64,000 nt of DNA from Ryuthela nishihirai (GCA_038380435.1 JAWZYU010000025.1:26078707-26142706); one strand, 5' to 3'; numbered from the stretch's first letter, positions 1 to 10,735 are shown. Translations and numbers: made by a program. Notes: generated by a model from the letters alone, not told the origin.

Positions 1-527
1 TGTGAATAAGACTTGAGTAGAGTTATCAATTACTAAAATATTCCACACACACAGGAAAGGTTAAAACGATATTCTATAAGGAATGAGAATTTAAAGCAAA
101 TATATTTTTCTGTCGGACGTATACTATGGGATTAAAATAAAATTATACAAAAACAACTGTTTTGAATTTCGAAGCAATTAACAAGTTTTAGATTTCGCAT
201 AAGACGACCGGATTTTCGAGAGGGAGGGGCCGGTCCACTCACCCCCATCACCCATACCACCCTCTCCTGGTTATCCTATATTTCAGGAATTCCAGGGACT
301 TGAAAAAGTAGATTTTCCATGCTCTTTCTCTGTCTATGCAGGCCTCTACTGTGTGTAGGGTTGAGATTTAGTGGAAACTTCGGATTTTATTGCTAATAAG
401 GTGACCAGTTTACTGAAAACCGAAAGCAGTACATCGATCAGTTTGGCAGATTTATCGTCCGACATCAAAAAATCGCCTGATATTTCTGTCAGTTAATGTT
501 ACTCGAAAATAAATTATCTTGAACGAT
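1..527. other. Non-coding, no recognised feature
   Basis: AT-rich DNA with a short C-rich patch near 225-265. No convincing coding frame, repeat or RNA signal was found on either strand. Confidence 0.5.
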
Positions 528-724
528 AAAATAAATACCCCCTCAAGCAGCTGCTTGCCACAGAGGTCTGACAGGAGCATGTCAGTTTATATGCCATAGT
601 AGGTCTTAGAGGATGGCAGGCCCTCAGCAGAAAAACGACACAAACAGCCATGCCTTACCCGGGGCTCAGAACCCAGGTCCCTTAGATCACTAGCCAAGCG
701 CGCTAACCACTCGGCCATGCTCGT
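528..724 (-). repeat. SINE-B copy
   Basis: Minus-strand copy of the tRNA-Ser/Leu-like SINE. The tail (AAATAAATACCCC as read on plus) is at the left and the tRNA head at the right. Box B (GGGTTCTGAGCCCC on minus, one base longer than the norm) and box A (TGGCCGAGTGG on minus) are both present. The short ORF here is read through the SINE and is not a gene. Confidence 0.85.
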
Positions 725-1100
725 AATAAAAATCTGTTCGATTAAACTAGGTCGATTATTTGTTGGCCCATCACACACACGTGCAGATTTATCGGTCGAA
801 TAATCATTTGCCAATAAATCGCACCGGGAAAATGCAAGAAATAAAACAGTTTCTCCATGAGAACAATCATTTTGTGTCACCTTTTATAGTTTTGTGTTCT
901 GGTAGAGGTGTAAAAATAGCATCCGGCACGTTTTTGGTATAAGATATCCCGAAAGTTTTCTCAGTAATCCCCACAGAATAAGGTAAACAATATTATAATA
1001 TCGACAACAAGCAAGAAATCTCAAGGTGGCAATTAGACACTCTTTTAGTGGAATCGTTTAAATGCATTTTTGTGTCCTTTTTTGCACCTTTTCATTAATA
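725..1100. other. Non-coding, no recognised feature
   Basis: AT-rich single-copy-looking DNA. No gene, RNA or repeat could be supported. Confidence 0.4.
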
Positions 1101-1132
1101 AACACTTGAAATTTGCTTCATCCATTCTCGTC
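1101..1132. repeat. 32-bp direct repeat, copy 1
   Basis: An exact 32-base string beginning AACACTTGAAATTTG recurs at 1860-1891. The second copy abuts the palindrome at 1903-1949, so both may be fragments of one dispersed element. Confidence 0.7.
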
Positions 1133-1490
1133 CTTTTTTAAATTCACCTAAAAAAAGTACATCGAAATACGTACTAGACTGAATCCATTTAATTCTTGAA
1201 ACACATTTTTTTACCTAGAAATAACAAAAATTTAACGATTTGCTGAAAGCAGTAAAGGGAAGTACAAGTAAATCGGACAGTACAAATAATCTCAAAGCAG
1301 TACAGAAGATCACCTTAATATTAAAGCATTATAAAATTTTCATGAATTTCAAAGAAAGGTGTTCTCCAAAGAATTTCAGAAATACCGCATTAAATTCCAA
1401 TTATATGAACAATATGTACTGTGTATAAATTACTTACTGGCAACAAAACACTATTTATTATTGATTAATATTTATTTACTTATTATGTTA

Positions 1491-1680
1491 TTAATTATGA
1501 TGGATGCTCATGCATCTACCACAGGTCGAAATTTCAATCTTACCCATTAATTCGTACAGCTCTCTAACATCGCGATACCCGCGCTTGTTTTGAAGCGATC
1601 TGTTTGGATCAGTTTAGATAAGCATCTGGACTCTGGCCTTCAATTTTGATCTTTCGTCTGGAGGCCAACACGACCTTGAG
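1491..1680 (-). pseudogene. Short coding-like relic, unidentified
   Basis: On the minus strand a 40-codon stretch (about 1613 down to 1491, ending TAA) includes the peptide RGYRDVRELYELMG and then a CxxC pair (STCGRCMSIHH). A coding-like peptide in a shifted frame precedes it to about 1680 (KIKIEGQSPDAY). A GTAAGA string sits inside the frame but need not be a donor. The composition looks protein-like rather than random. The broken frame suggests a retroelement or gene relic. I do not recognise the family. Confidence 0.3.
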
Positions 1681-1859
1681 ATATGCACATACACAAGGTT
1701 GATAACGCCAAATAAATAGAAAACAAACCAATTAAACTACTAGCGTTATTGTGAAATCACAAACCAGCTTCATTGACTCAAAATTGCAACCGCCAGTTTG
1801 TCTTCACAGATAAACGGTCACGGTTTCGTCCGTGACTTAACTAAAGTTTACAACTTTGA

Positions 1860-1891
1860 AACACTTGAAATTTGCTTCATCCATTCTCGTC
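1860..1891. repeat. 32-bp direct repeat, copy 2
   Basis: Exact second copy of 1101-1132, 11 bases before the hairpin at 1903. Confidence 0.7.
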
Positions 1892-1902
1892 ATTTTTCAC
1901 GG

Positions 1903-1949
1903 ACATAAATCTGAAACTAAAGTTGCAAACTTTAGTTTCAGATTTATGT
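1903..1949. repeat. Perfect 22-bp-arm palindrome
   Basis: Arms 1903-1924 and 1928-1949 are exact reverse complements around a 3-base loop. It probably folds as a cruciform or hairpin. It may be the core of a small foldback element; no TSD was identified. Confidence 0.85.
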
Positions 1950-2257
1950 ATATTCACTAAAAATGGAGACCAACAAAAATTATTAGTCTGTAGTGCATCT
2001 AAATAACTAACTATAATCCCTTGGAAGCAACGAAATTATTGTTACATTGCCAGTTTTGAGGCCAGAAAATTCAAAGAGAATTGCAGCTGAGTTATTCCAT
2101 CTGAAATCAGGCAAAGTATTTCAAGAGACTCCCAGGATTCTTTTGGAAAAAGTTTATGTAGTAGCATCTGCTTTTTGATGAAAAACATGTTTTTTTACAG
2201 TTATGGCTACTTCAAAATGACGCTCGAAAATGATTGGTCTAAAACAGTATGTATTTT

Positions 2258-2326
2258 GTTCCTAATATTTCAAAAACTATCTATTCAAACTTTTTCAATT
2301 TTTTTTTATTTAAAAGAACATATCTG
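2258..2326. repeat. Diverged direct repeat, copy 1
   Basis: TTCCTAATATTT, an AAAAACTAT block, then TTATTTAAAAGA and CATATCTGACA recur in the same order at 2937-3004. This is an old dispersed or tandem repeat of unknown class. Confidence 0.55.
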
Positions 2327-2613
2327 ACACTTCAGAAAGTAATTTTGTTCTTTTATTTCTAATATACAATTTATGAAAAATTCGTCAAAACAATGTTATA
2401 AAATGAATTTTTCTCGATTTCTTCTTCATGTTACACTTCAAATTCTGCTAACACCCTAAACTAAATTTCTGCTATTTGGTAGCTAACGAAGTCGCCACTC
2501 CATAAAAAGTTATGCTTTAACATATTAAATACACTTATTAGTGCCCAAAAAATTCCTTAGCATCTAAATTTCTTTAAAAACATGAAAAAAGGCATATATT
2601 TTTAAAAAGATTG

Positions 2614-2770
2614 ATATTCCCTCAAGTAGCTGCTTTCCACTGGGGTCTGACAGGAGCCTGTCAATTTAATACGCCATAGAGAAAATATGTTAGGTAGGCG
2701 AGACCTCAGCAGAAAGACAACACAAGCCTTATCCGGGGCTCGAACCCAGGTCCCTTTGATCAGTAGCCAA
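2614..2770 (-). repeat. SINE-B copy, 5'-truncated
   Basis: Carries the SINE-B body (CAGCAGAAAGACAACACAAG, GGCTCGAACCC) but stops before box A. It is therefore truncated at the tRNA end, as expected for retroposition. Confidence 0.8.
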
Positions 2771-2936
2771 CCTATATCCAAAAAATCTGAAACTTTCGTA
2801 CATTAAAGACAAAGACTTGAATTAAATAACTGTGGAAAGAAACTTTGATGAATTTTAGTGAGGTTTTTTTCTGGTCTTTGAATATTTCGATAATTTCATT
2901 TTCATTACTGCAGAATTCTAAAGTAACTCTCTATTA

Positions 2937-3004
2937 TTCCTAATATTTAAAAAACTATATATTGAAACTTTTCATTCATTTTTATTTAAAAGACCATATC
3001 TGAC
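2937..3004. repeat. Diverged direct repeat, copy 2
   Basis: Partner of 2258-2326. Confidence 0.55.
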
Positions 3005-3334
3005 AAATACATCTGAAAGTTATTCACAGAACATAGAAATGTTCGAATACTTTCATAATTTATTCTAATTTCTTCAGTCCCAAAACAAAAAAAGTGACGA
3101 AAAAAATGTTTAAACACAGTATTTAATAAATTGATTTTTAATGTTACTACATATTGAATACTGTAAATTTTATACTAAATGTAACATTAATTTAGTGCAT
3201 TAATTTTTACAGTATTTGATAACAAAACCGTATTACCTACATCCGTTTCTATTTCATTTTCTCATTCCTACATCCGTTTCTATTTCATTTTCTCTTTATA
3301 TTTTGGTTACGTAAAGAAACATCAATCATAAGAG

Positions 3335-3577
3335 TTGGATTGTTTTGGCTTTTTATGCACACAGTGGCCTAATTGGCTAGGTCACGAGGATCCCAAGGGC
3401 TCTGAGAAAGTTGGGAGAAGGGGACCCACTAGACAGTTGTTAGGAGACAGGTGATAGCCTCGTATCAAGGCCATCCAATGTGTTTTTTAATGTGCATAGG
3501 GTATGGCTCTCCCGCACACTGCACCATGGCTTTACATCCCATCTGACAGACGGCGGTCTTTTCTAATCCCATCGGCC
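3335..3577 (-). repeat. SINE-A copy, 5'-truncated and diverged
   Basis: The tail side is at the left, followed by the SINE-A body (CAGAGAAAGTTGGG, GGCCATCCA, CGTCCCATC-like blocks). The tRNA-like head is missing. Confidence 0.8.
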
Positions 3578-3719
3578 AATCATAAGGATGCACTGCCACT
3601 TTGTGTGGTAGGGGGCGCATGAGATATAAATCCGACCCTTCATATATGATATTCTGTGAAGCCTCTGAAAACGACATATAATGCAATCAACCTCAGTATT
3701 TCTATAGTTTTTCTCTTTC

Positions 3720-4102
3720 ACCGTGGCTCAGTCGGTAGCGCGCCAGACTCGTAATCTGTAGTTTCCAGGTTCGAGTCCCAGCTGGGTCAGCGTTTGAGAT
3801 TTATCTCCGAAAAATTCCCCATCCTGCCCACGGTCAGTAGGGGACACCGATGGGCTTGGAAAGGCCTCCGTCCGTCGGATGGGAAAGTTAAGCCGTGGCC
3901 CCGTGTGCGGGAGAACCACACTCTGTGCACATTAAAGAACACACTGGATGGCCTTGACGGGAGATTACCATCTGTTGTACCCAACAGTTGTTCCAGTGGG
4001 TCCCCTCCCCCAACTTTCTCTGAGCCTCCGGGGTCCTTGTGACCTGGCCATTTAGCCCACGGTTTGCAAAAATGTGCCGCTCAGAGGTAAAACAACCGAA
4101 CT
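3720..4102 (+). repeat. SINE-A copy, near full length
   Basis: Begins with a tRNA-like head: box A GTGGCTCAGTCGG, anticodon-position CGT and box B GGTTCGAGTCC. The common body follows, ending GAGGTAAAACAACCGAAC. All open frames across it are repeat-derived. Confidence 0.9.
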
Positions 4103-5094
4103 CTTTCACTACCGATTGATATGTATTTGTACGATTTTGTTTTTTTCATAACCGAGTTATAGATATTTATATGATTTCCTTTTACCGTTGGTTCTGCGAA
4201 AAGGTTCGGAATAAGAAAAATTAAATCTAGTTCGTCTGAAAATAGAATTCAGTAAGCCTGCTTTGATCTCATTGGAGAAATAAGTTATGCCTAACCAATA
4301 AACGAAGTTGGCGCCATTTGGGTGCCAGTAGCAGCAAACCTTTAAGATCGATGAAGTTTTCTCTTCACACGCTTTTCAATCAGCTGCCCACGTTTACCAT
4401 TTCGGTGTTAACGACCTAATGCACTTGGCATGTCCTTTTCTCCAGCTGCTGAGATCACCAAAGACGCGAAAGGGGGAGGAACAGCAACTCTATCAAATGC
4501 TTTGAGTTACAGTTTCCTAACGGCAGTAGGAACGGGGTAATGTTACTCGATACTTCGAAACAAGCTTTCAATCTTTCGCTAACATTGGCTACGGAGAGAT
4601 CTGTTTCAAACGCTTGCGTAGGTACTTTCAATAATGGCACGTGCAGAATTTATTTGCAAAAATGCTAATTGCGAATTAAAAGAATAGAATGAAATATAGA
4701 CTTAAAGGTGTTAATAATATTTTACAGTAAAGTTTAGAAAACTAATTTTTTATCCTACTAAGTCATCATTTTTTGTCATTTTTTTTCCTAGCATATTCAA
4801 GGTTTCGTATTTTAACAATCTATTTTTCAGTTTAGTATTTTCATGCTTTCGAGTTTCATAATTTTATAATAATAATAAAAACTTACTTATGGGATAGGGC
4901 AAAATTTAGAAAATATTGTAAGAAATTTAAAATGAATATCAGTTCAAACTGAAAAAAGTATCAGGCAGTAAAATTTGATTAATATAAGTAATCCAAAGCA
5001 TTAATCTTTTAAATTTTTAAGAAATTCTTCTTATAATTCTTTATTTTAGGAAATAATATGTACTTTATTTTAAAGAGAGGATCCAATTTGATTA
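4103..5094. other. Non-coding stretch; possible coding relic at 4440-4640
   Basis: Mostly AT-rich. On the minus strand, 4640 to 4455 reads a 61-codon frame with mixed composition (QAFETDLSVANVSERLKACF). No splice site or family supports it. It could be an old transposon fragment. Confidence 0.3.
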
Positions 5095-5307
5095 ATATAA
5101 GTTAGGGGTTCTCAACGTGGGGTACGCGGTAAAATTTTTGGGGTACGCCGTGAGAGCTCAAAAGTCGCTAGATCTAGTAACAAAGTTTTATTCCTATTGT
5201 TATACTATAACTACAGTTTTATCTATCTATACAAGGGGTACGCCAGTTACATACACATTTCCAGGGGGTACGTGAAGCATAAAAGGTTGAGAACCACTGA
5301 TATAAGT
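5095..5307 (+). mobile_element. hAT-like MITE with 8-bp TSD
   Basis: A 197-bp element (5103-5299) starts with GGGGTTCTCAACG and ends GGTTGAGAACCACTG, which is terminal inverted. It is flanked by an exact 8-bp duplication ATATAAGT (5095-5102 and 5300-5307). CAGNGGTTCTCAAC ends with 8-bp TSDs are typical of hAT non-autonomous elements. Relatives lie at 25012-26154, 28693-28870 and 55415-55682. Confidence 0.88.
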
Positions 5308-5871
5308 AATCAAAAGCATCAATCTCTTAAATTTTTAAGCATTTTTTTATTAATATCTATTTTACATCTTTATCTTACTAAAAGATATATGCTTCATTTT
5401 AAGCGGTGGGTGGCTAAATTTCTTCCTGTCATATATATATAATAATTTTTCACATTATGTATTCCTCTAAGAAGATTCTTTTCTTATTTTTTTTTGGGGG
5501 GGGGGAGGGGGTGAGAGGTCAGTGAAGAAAAATTTTGAAAAAAAACTGACTTAGAGAAGTCATGCCGAAAAGTGAGTTGCGACTCTTTAAGAGGTTGCGC
5601 GGAAAATCTGTGCGTCGCAAAAAATTTCAATTCAAAAGAAACCATCAAAATAAAATCATTTTTCGTTACCTTCATTTCAAAATAATAAAAGCCTCTTATT
5701 ACATGAACACACTGCATTGTAAATACATGCTAAAAAGTTTGAGGGGTTTCATTAAGTTAACATTTACAAAAAGGGTCGTTGTTTAAAAAGTTTGTACAAC
5801 ATTGACCTAGGAGACAGAGAAGAAATCTTAAATGCTACTTCAAGCTTATCCAGGATTTATCCCAACAGGTT

Positions 5872-6012
5872 CTTTTACCTCTGAGTAACACTAAATAGCC
5901 AGGTCACAAGGTGAAGGGTTCAGAGAAGGTTGGGAGAGGGGACTCACTGGACAAGAGCCTCCCGTCAAGGCCATCTAGGCTGTTCTTTAATGTGCACAAG
6001 GTATGGCTCTCC
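5872..6012 (-). repeat. SINE-A fragment
   Basis: Tail-side two thirds of SINE-A in minus orientation, joined head to head with the plus copy that follows. Both junction sides read GGTATGGCTCTCC / GAGCCATACC. Confidence 0.8.
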
Positions 6013-6248
6013 TCCGAGCCATACCTTGTTACTAGATGAGACTTATCTCCGCAAAACTCCCCGCTCTGCCCACGGTCAGTAGGGGACACCAATGGACTTG
6101 GAAAGGCCGTCGTCCGGTGAATATGACGTTAAGCCGTGTTTCCATGTGCGGGAGAGCCATACCATGCACGTTAAAGAACATGCTGGATGACCTGGACAGA
6201 AGTCTATCATCTGTCTCCTAACAGCTGTTCCATTGGGTCCCCTCCACC
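6013..6248 (+). repeat. SINE-A fragment, headless
   Basis: Plus-oriented SINE-A body from just after the tRNA head (GAGACTTATCTCCGC) to GGGTCCCCTCCACCCC. It is fused directly to another plus copy at 6249. Confidence 0.85.
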
Positions 6249-6575
6249 CCAGCTGGGTCAGCGTTGAGATTTATCTCCGCAAAATTTCCCCGCCCTGCCC
6301 ACGGTCAGTAGGGGACACCGATGGGCTTGAAAAGGCCGCCGTCCGTCGGATGGGACGTTAAACCGTGGTCCCGTGTGCGGGGAGAGCCATACCCTGTGCA
6401 CGTTAAAGAACACGCTGGATGGTCTTGACGGGAGGCTACCGTCTGTCTCCCAACAGCTGTTCCAGTGGGTCCCCTCCCCCAACCTTCTCTGAGCCTTCGG
6501 GGTCCATGTGACCTGGCCATTTAGCCCATGGTGTGCAAAAAAGTGCCTCTCAGATGTAAAACAACCCAACCAATC
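6249..6575 (+). repeat. SINE-A copy, headless
   Basis: Starts at CTGGGTCAGCG, which lies immediately after box B in full copies, and runs through the complete 3' end to AAAACAACCCAACC. It is tandem to 6013-6248. Confidence 0.85.
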
Positions 6576-6660
6576 ATGCACACGGAACCACGGCTGCATG
6601 CCCCATGCGATGGACGGCGGCATTTCCAAGCCCATCAGTGTTTCCTACTGACGAGGACAT
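6576..6660 (-). repeat. SINE-A fragment
   Basis: Short minus-strand piece (CACACGGAACCACGG to TTCCTACTGACG) abutting the preceding copy. It is the fourth piece of this cluster. Confidence 0.7.
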
Positions 6661-6915
6661 GGGAGGAGTGTTGCGGAGATTTTCGACTAACACGACTTAT
6701 TTAATAAAGCCGGTTTTCAACTAACATGATTAATTAAAGAGGTCTGATTTTCGACTAACACCATTTCTTGGTGTTGTGTTTACCATGATGATGAAATGCC
6801 GCAAACTAAAAGTGGAATAGAATGAGTGAAATTACAGTCTGAACAACTCTACGTATGAATATTTCGGAAGAAACCGAATTTATAGCTTTTTATGAGCGTG
6901 AGATCCATATGCTAT

Positions 6916-7228
6916 GGGGCGGGGTGGCTCAGTCGGTAGCGCTCCAGGCTCGTAATCTGTAGTTCCCATGTTAGAGTTCCAACTGGGTCAGCGTTGGGAT
7001 TTATCTCCGCAAAATTCTTCGCCCTGCCCACGGTCAGTAGGGGACACCGATGGGCTTCGAAAGACCACCGTCCGTCGGATGGGACGTTAAGCCGTGGCTC
7101 CATGTGCGGGAGAGAGCCATAACCTGTGCACGTTAAAGAACATGCTGGATGGCCTAGACGGAAGGTTACCATCTGTCTCCCAACAGCTATTCCAGTGGGT
7201 CCTGGACATTTAGCCCATGGCGTGCAAA
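6916..7228 (+). repeat. SINE-A copy with tRNA head, internal 3' deletion
   Basis: Full head: GGGGCGGGGTGGCTCAGTCGG and a mutated box B, TTAGAGTTCC. The body follows. The segment between the GGGTCC and CATTTAGCCCATGG blocks is missing. Confidence 0.85.
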
Positions 7229-7249
7229 ATTATCTGTCTGTTATACACT

Positions 7250-7350
7250 GTCAGTGCCTCCTCCTTCCTTCCCCAACCTTCTCTGGGTCTTTGTAACTTG
7301 GCCATTTAGCCCATTATGTGCAAAAAATGCCGTTCAGATATAAAACAATG
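7250..7350 (+). repeat. SINE-A 3' fragment
   Basis: Contains CCCCAACCTTCTCTG, TGGCCATTTAGCCC and GTGCAAAAAATGCCG. It is a short 3' piece just downstream of the previous copy. Confidence 0.75.
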
Positions 7351-7461
7351 CAAGTCGGAATAGTGAATTTGGCATATTTTGCTATAACGTAAACGAAGAC
7401 GTTATATAATCTAATCGAGTAATTTTAATATTGTAAGAAATATAATTTCTTTCAAATATAT

Positions 7462-7467
7462 TTTATT
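7462..7467 (-). terminator. Polyadenylation signal AATAAA
   Basis: AATAAA on the minus strand, 80 bases past the TAG stop at 7547. This is a normal spacing for the 3' end of a transcript ending with the 7547-7815 exon. Confidence 0.6.
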
Positions 7468-7546
7468 TTTTACAAAACATTCGTGATATTTAAGCCTTTT
7501 CGCGTTGGAAAAATATTTTGTGAAACAGAGGGCGAAAAACACTGTT

Positions 7547-7815
7547 CTATTTGATCTTCATAAAATGTCTGTTGTTCGTTGATTGTACTTGATCATGTGC
7601 AATTCCACTTGAAGAGAGATGGAAGCTTGGATAGTGGATGTTGATACAATGACTATTATTAGAAATCTGAATCCATTGCAACTTCGCTGTGTCACGTGGT
7701 GCTGAAATCTTGTCCTTTGAGGTCATAGCCCTTTCCTTAGTAAGCTGTACACCTCTGATGCTGTGGGTCTCAACGAAGGATTCATATTGGTACACTTCCT
7801 CACCACATTTCGTAA
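7547..7815 (-). CDS. Probable terminal coding exon, unknown protein
   Basis: On the minus strand a strong 3' splice site, CTCTTTTCAG, ends at 7816. The exon then reads two bases plus 88 codons to a TAG at 7549-7547, and AATAAA follows at 7467-7462. The deduced peptide starts TKCGEEVYQYESFVETHS and ends RHFMKIK. It has no membrane segment or recognised domain and is polar, with Ser, Asn and His. The acceptor needs a preceding exon ending after the first base of a codon. It may be the last exon of the gene represented by 14757-15776, but that exon ends between codons, so another exon would have to lie between them. Splice acceptor, stop and signal are seen. Gene identity is unknown, and chance assembly of these signals is possible. 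Confidence 0.5.
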
Positions 7816-7942
7816 CTGAAAAGAGTAATTACATTAAACATAAAGATAAACACAAACTCAAAATTATTTCATTGAAATATGTAGTATTTATATCATGACA
7901 TTTTGGCCGGTAGGCGTACCGGTTAATATAATAAGTGTACTG

Positions 7943-8300
7943 GGTTGTTTTACCTCTGAGCGGCACTTTTTTTGCACACAATGAGCTAAATGACCAAGTC
8001 ACAAGGATCCAGAGGACTCCCCGCCCTGCCCACTGTCAGTAGGGGACACTGATGGGCTTGGAAAGGCCGCCGTCCGTCGGATGGGACGTTAAGCCGTGGT
8101 CCCGTGTACGGGAGAGCCATACCCTGTGCACGTTAAAGAACACGCTGGATGGCCTTGATGGGAGGCTACCATCTGTCTCCCAACAGCTGTTCCACTGGGT
8201 CTCCTCCCCCAACCTTCTCTGAGCCTTCGGGGTCCATGTGACCTGGCCATTTAGCCTTTGGTGTGCAAAAAAGTGCCGTTCAGAGGTAAAACAACCCAAC
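7943..8300. repeat. Two SINE-A pieces joined tail-out (inverted)
   Basis: 7943-8018 is a minus-oriented 3' end (GGGTTGTTTTACCTC to GATCCAGAGG). 8019-8300 is a plus-oriented headless copy ending AAAACAACCCAAC. The two tails point outward, giving a short-armed inverted repeat. Confidence 0.85.
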
Positions 8301-8860
8301 GTAACTCTCAAAAAAGTGGTAAAGAAGTTGACAGCCATATGTTTGTGCCCAATGTTCCCAACCTATGGTCATGACGTCATAATAGGAGGCCAGCAATGTT
8401 AATATGGAGTCGCCAATCTTGTTAAGTAGGTAAATCGGCGTCGTATCTTCCTTTGAAGGGAATTCAGTGACTGATTGTACCATCGATATGCTTTAGGTTT
8501 ATTTTCTATTTTTAGGGCTCATATAAGGAAATAATTTTTTTCAAATAATAATTTTTTTTCTTTACCACTAAAACACCAACCTTCAGAAACTTTCATTTGA
8601 TATATGAATCATGAACATCGACCACAGTTTTCCTCCCTTTTGGAGTCATATTTGAGGTAGGCCATGACATTGGAGACGTCACAAACTTTAATTTGAGATA
8701 TAACTGGTTAAGCCTGGACCCCCGCGAAATGTCATTCCTTTGTTTGGGGAGTGGGGAGAAAATGGTGGTGGGCATAATTCCAATTTATTTTTATTATTAT
8801 TATTACAGAGAAGGCCGGTAGGTGCTACATCATCACACTGATACCGGACAATGGAAAGTA
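8301..8860. other. Non-coding, low-significance frames only
   Basis: Two minus-strand open frames (8483-8280 and 8775-8593) lack splice context or recognisable domains; the first runs into the SINE. An ATTATT-rich patch lies at 8790-8810. Confidence 0.4.
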
Positions 8861-9615
8861 CAGTCCCTCAAAAAAATATCCGAACACCATGGTTGATTAC
8901 AGAATTCAGAAAAAATATCTGGCAACAATTTTTTTAGAAATTAGAGATCTGGCAACCTTCGTGTCACGTGACACGAAGGTAGCCAGATCTGGCAACCTTC
9001 GATGATCTGGCAACCTTCTTGATCTGGCAACCTTCGTGTCACGTGACACGAAGGTAGCCAGATCACTAATTTCTAAAAAAATTGTTGCCAGATATTTTTT
9101 CTGAATTCTGTAATCAATCATGGTGTTCGGATTTTTTTTAATATATATAATGCGTATGAATATTTAATGCAATGAATATGGAGCGTGTGCAGTTACCGTT
9201 CACAGCAAACTGGAGCCGTTGCGGTTAATGTTCACAACACATTGAATCGTGTGAGCTCACAAAAACCTGGATCGTGTGGGCCCACTCACAGAAATATTGA
9301 GCGTGTGCAATTACCGTTCACAGCAAACTGGAGCGGTTGCGGTTAATGTTCACAGCACATTGAATCGTGTGAGCTCACAAAAATCTGGATCGTGTGAGCC
9401 CACTCACAGAAATATTGATCGTGTGAGCCCACTCACAGAAATATTGATCGTGTGCAGTTACCGTTCGCAGCAAACTGGAGCGTGTGCAGTAACTGCACAC
9501 GCTCCAGTTTGCTGTGAACGGTAACTGGAGCGTGTACAGTTGCTGTACACGCTCCAGTTATTTTTTCTGAATTCTGTAATCAATCATAGTGTTCGGATAC
9601 TTTTTTGAGCGACTG
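8861..9615. mobile_element. Foldback/MITE with internal minisatellite, TA-flanked
   Basis: Starts CAGTCCCTCAAAAAAATATCCG and ends in the inverted form CGGATACTTTTTTGAGCGACTG, flanked by TA at 8859-8860 and 9616-9617, as for Tc1/mariner-type MITEs. The left part (to about 9137) is a palindrome built on TCTGGCAACCTTCGTGTCACG units centred on CACGTG. The right part is a different, GTGTG-rich tandem block (9181-9440) followed by another inverted repeat (about 9455-9560), then a second copy of the terminal arm. A simpler sister copy is at 12938-13151. Confidence 0.85.
9181..9440 (+). repeat. ~120-bp tandem repeat inside foldback
   Basis: Two and a half copies of a unit containing AGTTACCGTTCACAGCAAAC, GAATCGTGTGAGCTCAC and CTCACAGAAATATTGA. 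The unit is absent from the sister element at 12938. Confidence 0.8.
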
Positions 9616-9967
9616 TACAAACGTCAAGCGAAAATCAATAGGGAGACAGATGTTGCACATATTATACTGTCAGGAAGTTTTAAAAAAAAATTCCAGAGAA
9701 GAGCGTAACTTTTGAAAGCTATAAAAGAAGATTTTAAAAAATTTAAACGTAAAATGTTTCAATAGGAAGTATGGTAAAAACTTATTAAGCAACATTAATT
9801 TCTTATCTAACTTATTTAATTCGTGTTATTTTATAATAATCCGACTATTGGCCAGACATGAAAAACGCCATTACTATCACTTCCCGTGCCGAAAACTGCC
9901 GACTTTTACTACCGACAAAGTACGAGTTATGGGTCGAGGAGTGATGTGTTCGAGAGAGTGATGTAAG
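9616..9967. other. Non-coding spacer
   Basis: AT-rich DNA between the foldback and the minisatellite. Nothing recognisable. Confidence 0.4.
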
Positions 9968-10208
9968 TCCCATCCAGGAGATGGCGTTCTACTCTCATGG
10001 CACCATCTCTTTGCATCCCATCCGAAGGATGGCCTTCCTGCTCATGACACCATGGCTTTACCCCCATTTGACGCATGGCGTCCCTTGCACCCCATTTGAC
10101 GAATGCCGTTCTTACTCATAGCTTTATGTTCCATCCAACAGATGGCATTCCTACTCATTGGACTGTGGCTTTATGTCCCATCCAATAGATGGCGTTCCTA
10201 CTCAGGAA
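9968..10208 (+). repeat. 46-47 bp minisatellite, left block
   Basis: About five degenerate units of the same minisatellite as 10786-12795 (ATGGCGTTCCTACTCA, CATGGCTTTA, CATCCAATAG). It is separated from the main block by about 580 bp of unrelated sequence. Confidence 0.85.
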
Positions 10209-10389
10209 AACATCCTTTCTTCTTCTCCTCTCTGGACCTCTTTGTAAGCTTAAGATGATTCAAGCTATCATCAGGTCCACTCGTAAAATTGCTGGGAGGA
10301 TGCTGCAGGCAACTCTGAGTAGGGACCTAACACAGTGAAGTGCCAGGAACCATACAGTGGCGAAGGCAGATGGGGTAAGGTGCATCAAT

Positions 10390-10735
10390 CGATGCCTGAG
10401 ATGGGGGAAAGTGCGTCAGTCGGTGCCTGTGGGGGGGGGGAAATGTAAGGTGGGGGAAGAATATGCTGAGTGACAACAATTTATATCATTTCTGTCCAAG
10501 AAATAGAGTGTGAGTTGGGCAAAGTAGATGAAAATTCGGTCTAAAATTAAAAGTCCCCCAGAGGGGCAGAGAGGGGAGGAGGATGAGCAGATGGGGGTGG
10601 GGGGAGGATGAGGAGATGGGATGAGTTGGTCAAGTAATGGGGTCGCTAAATATAAATCCCTTGAGGGGGGCAAGAAAATAATTTTTTTCTTCTTAATTTG
10701 TCCACCCCCCCAAGGGAAATTAGTCTAGGGGGTGA
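10390..10735. repeat. G-rich low-complexity tract
   Basis: The plus strand has repeated runs of four or more G (for example 10429-10440, and several clusters between 10555 and 10620), then a C-run near 10708. Runs of this density could form G-quadruplexes. No gene is supported; the minus-strand proline-rich frame is compositional. Confidence 0.6.

Noticed and set aside
5484..5786. Basic ORF (KRLRGKSVRRKKFQFKRNH) as a small gene
   Set aside because: There is no splice context or homology that I recognise. Opposite-strand frames of similar length overlap it, and it begins beside a T/G homopolymer.
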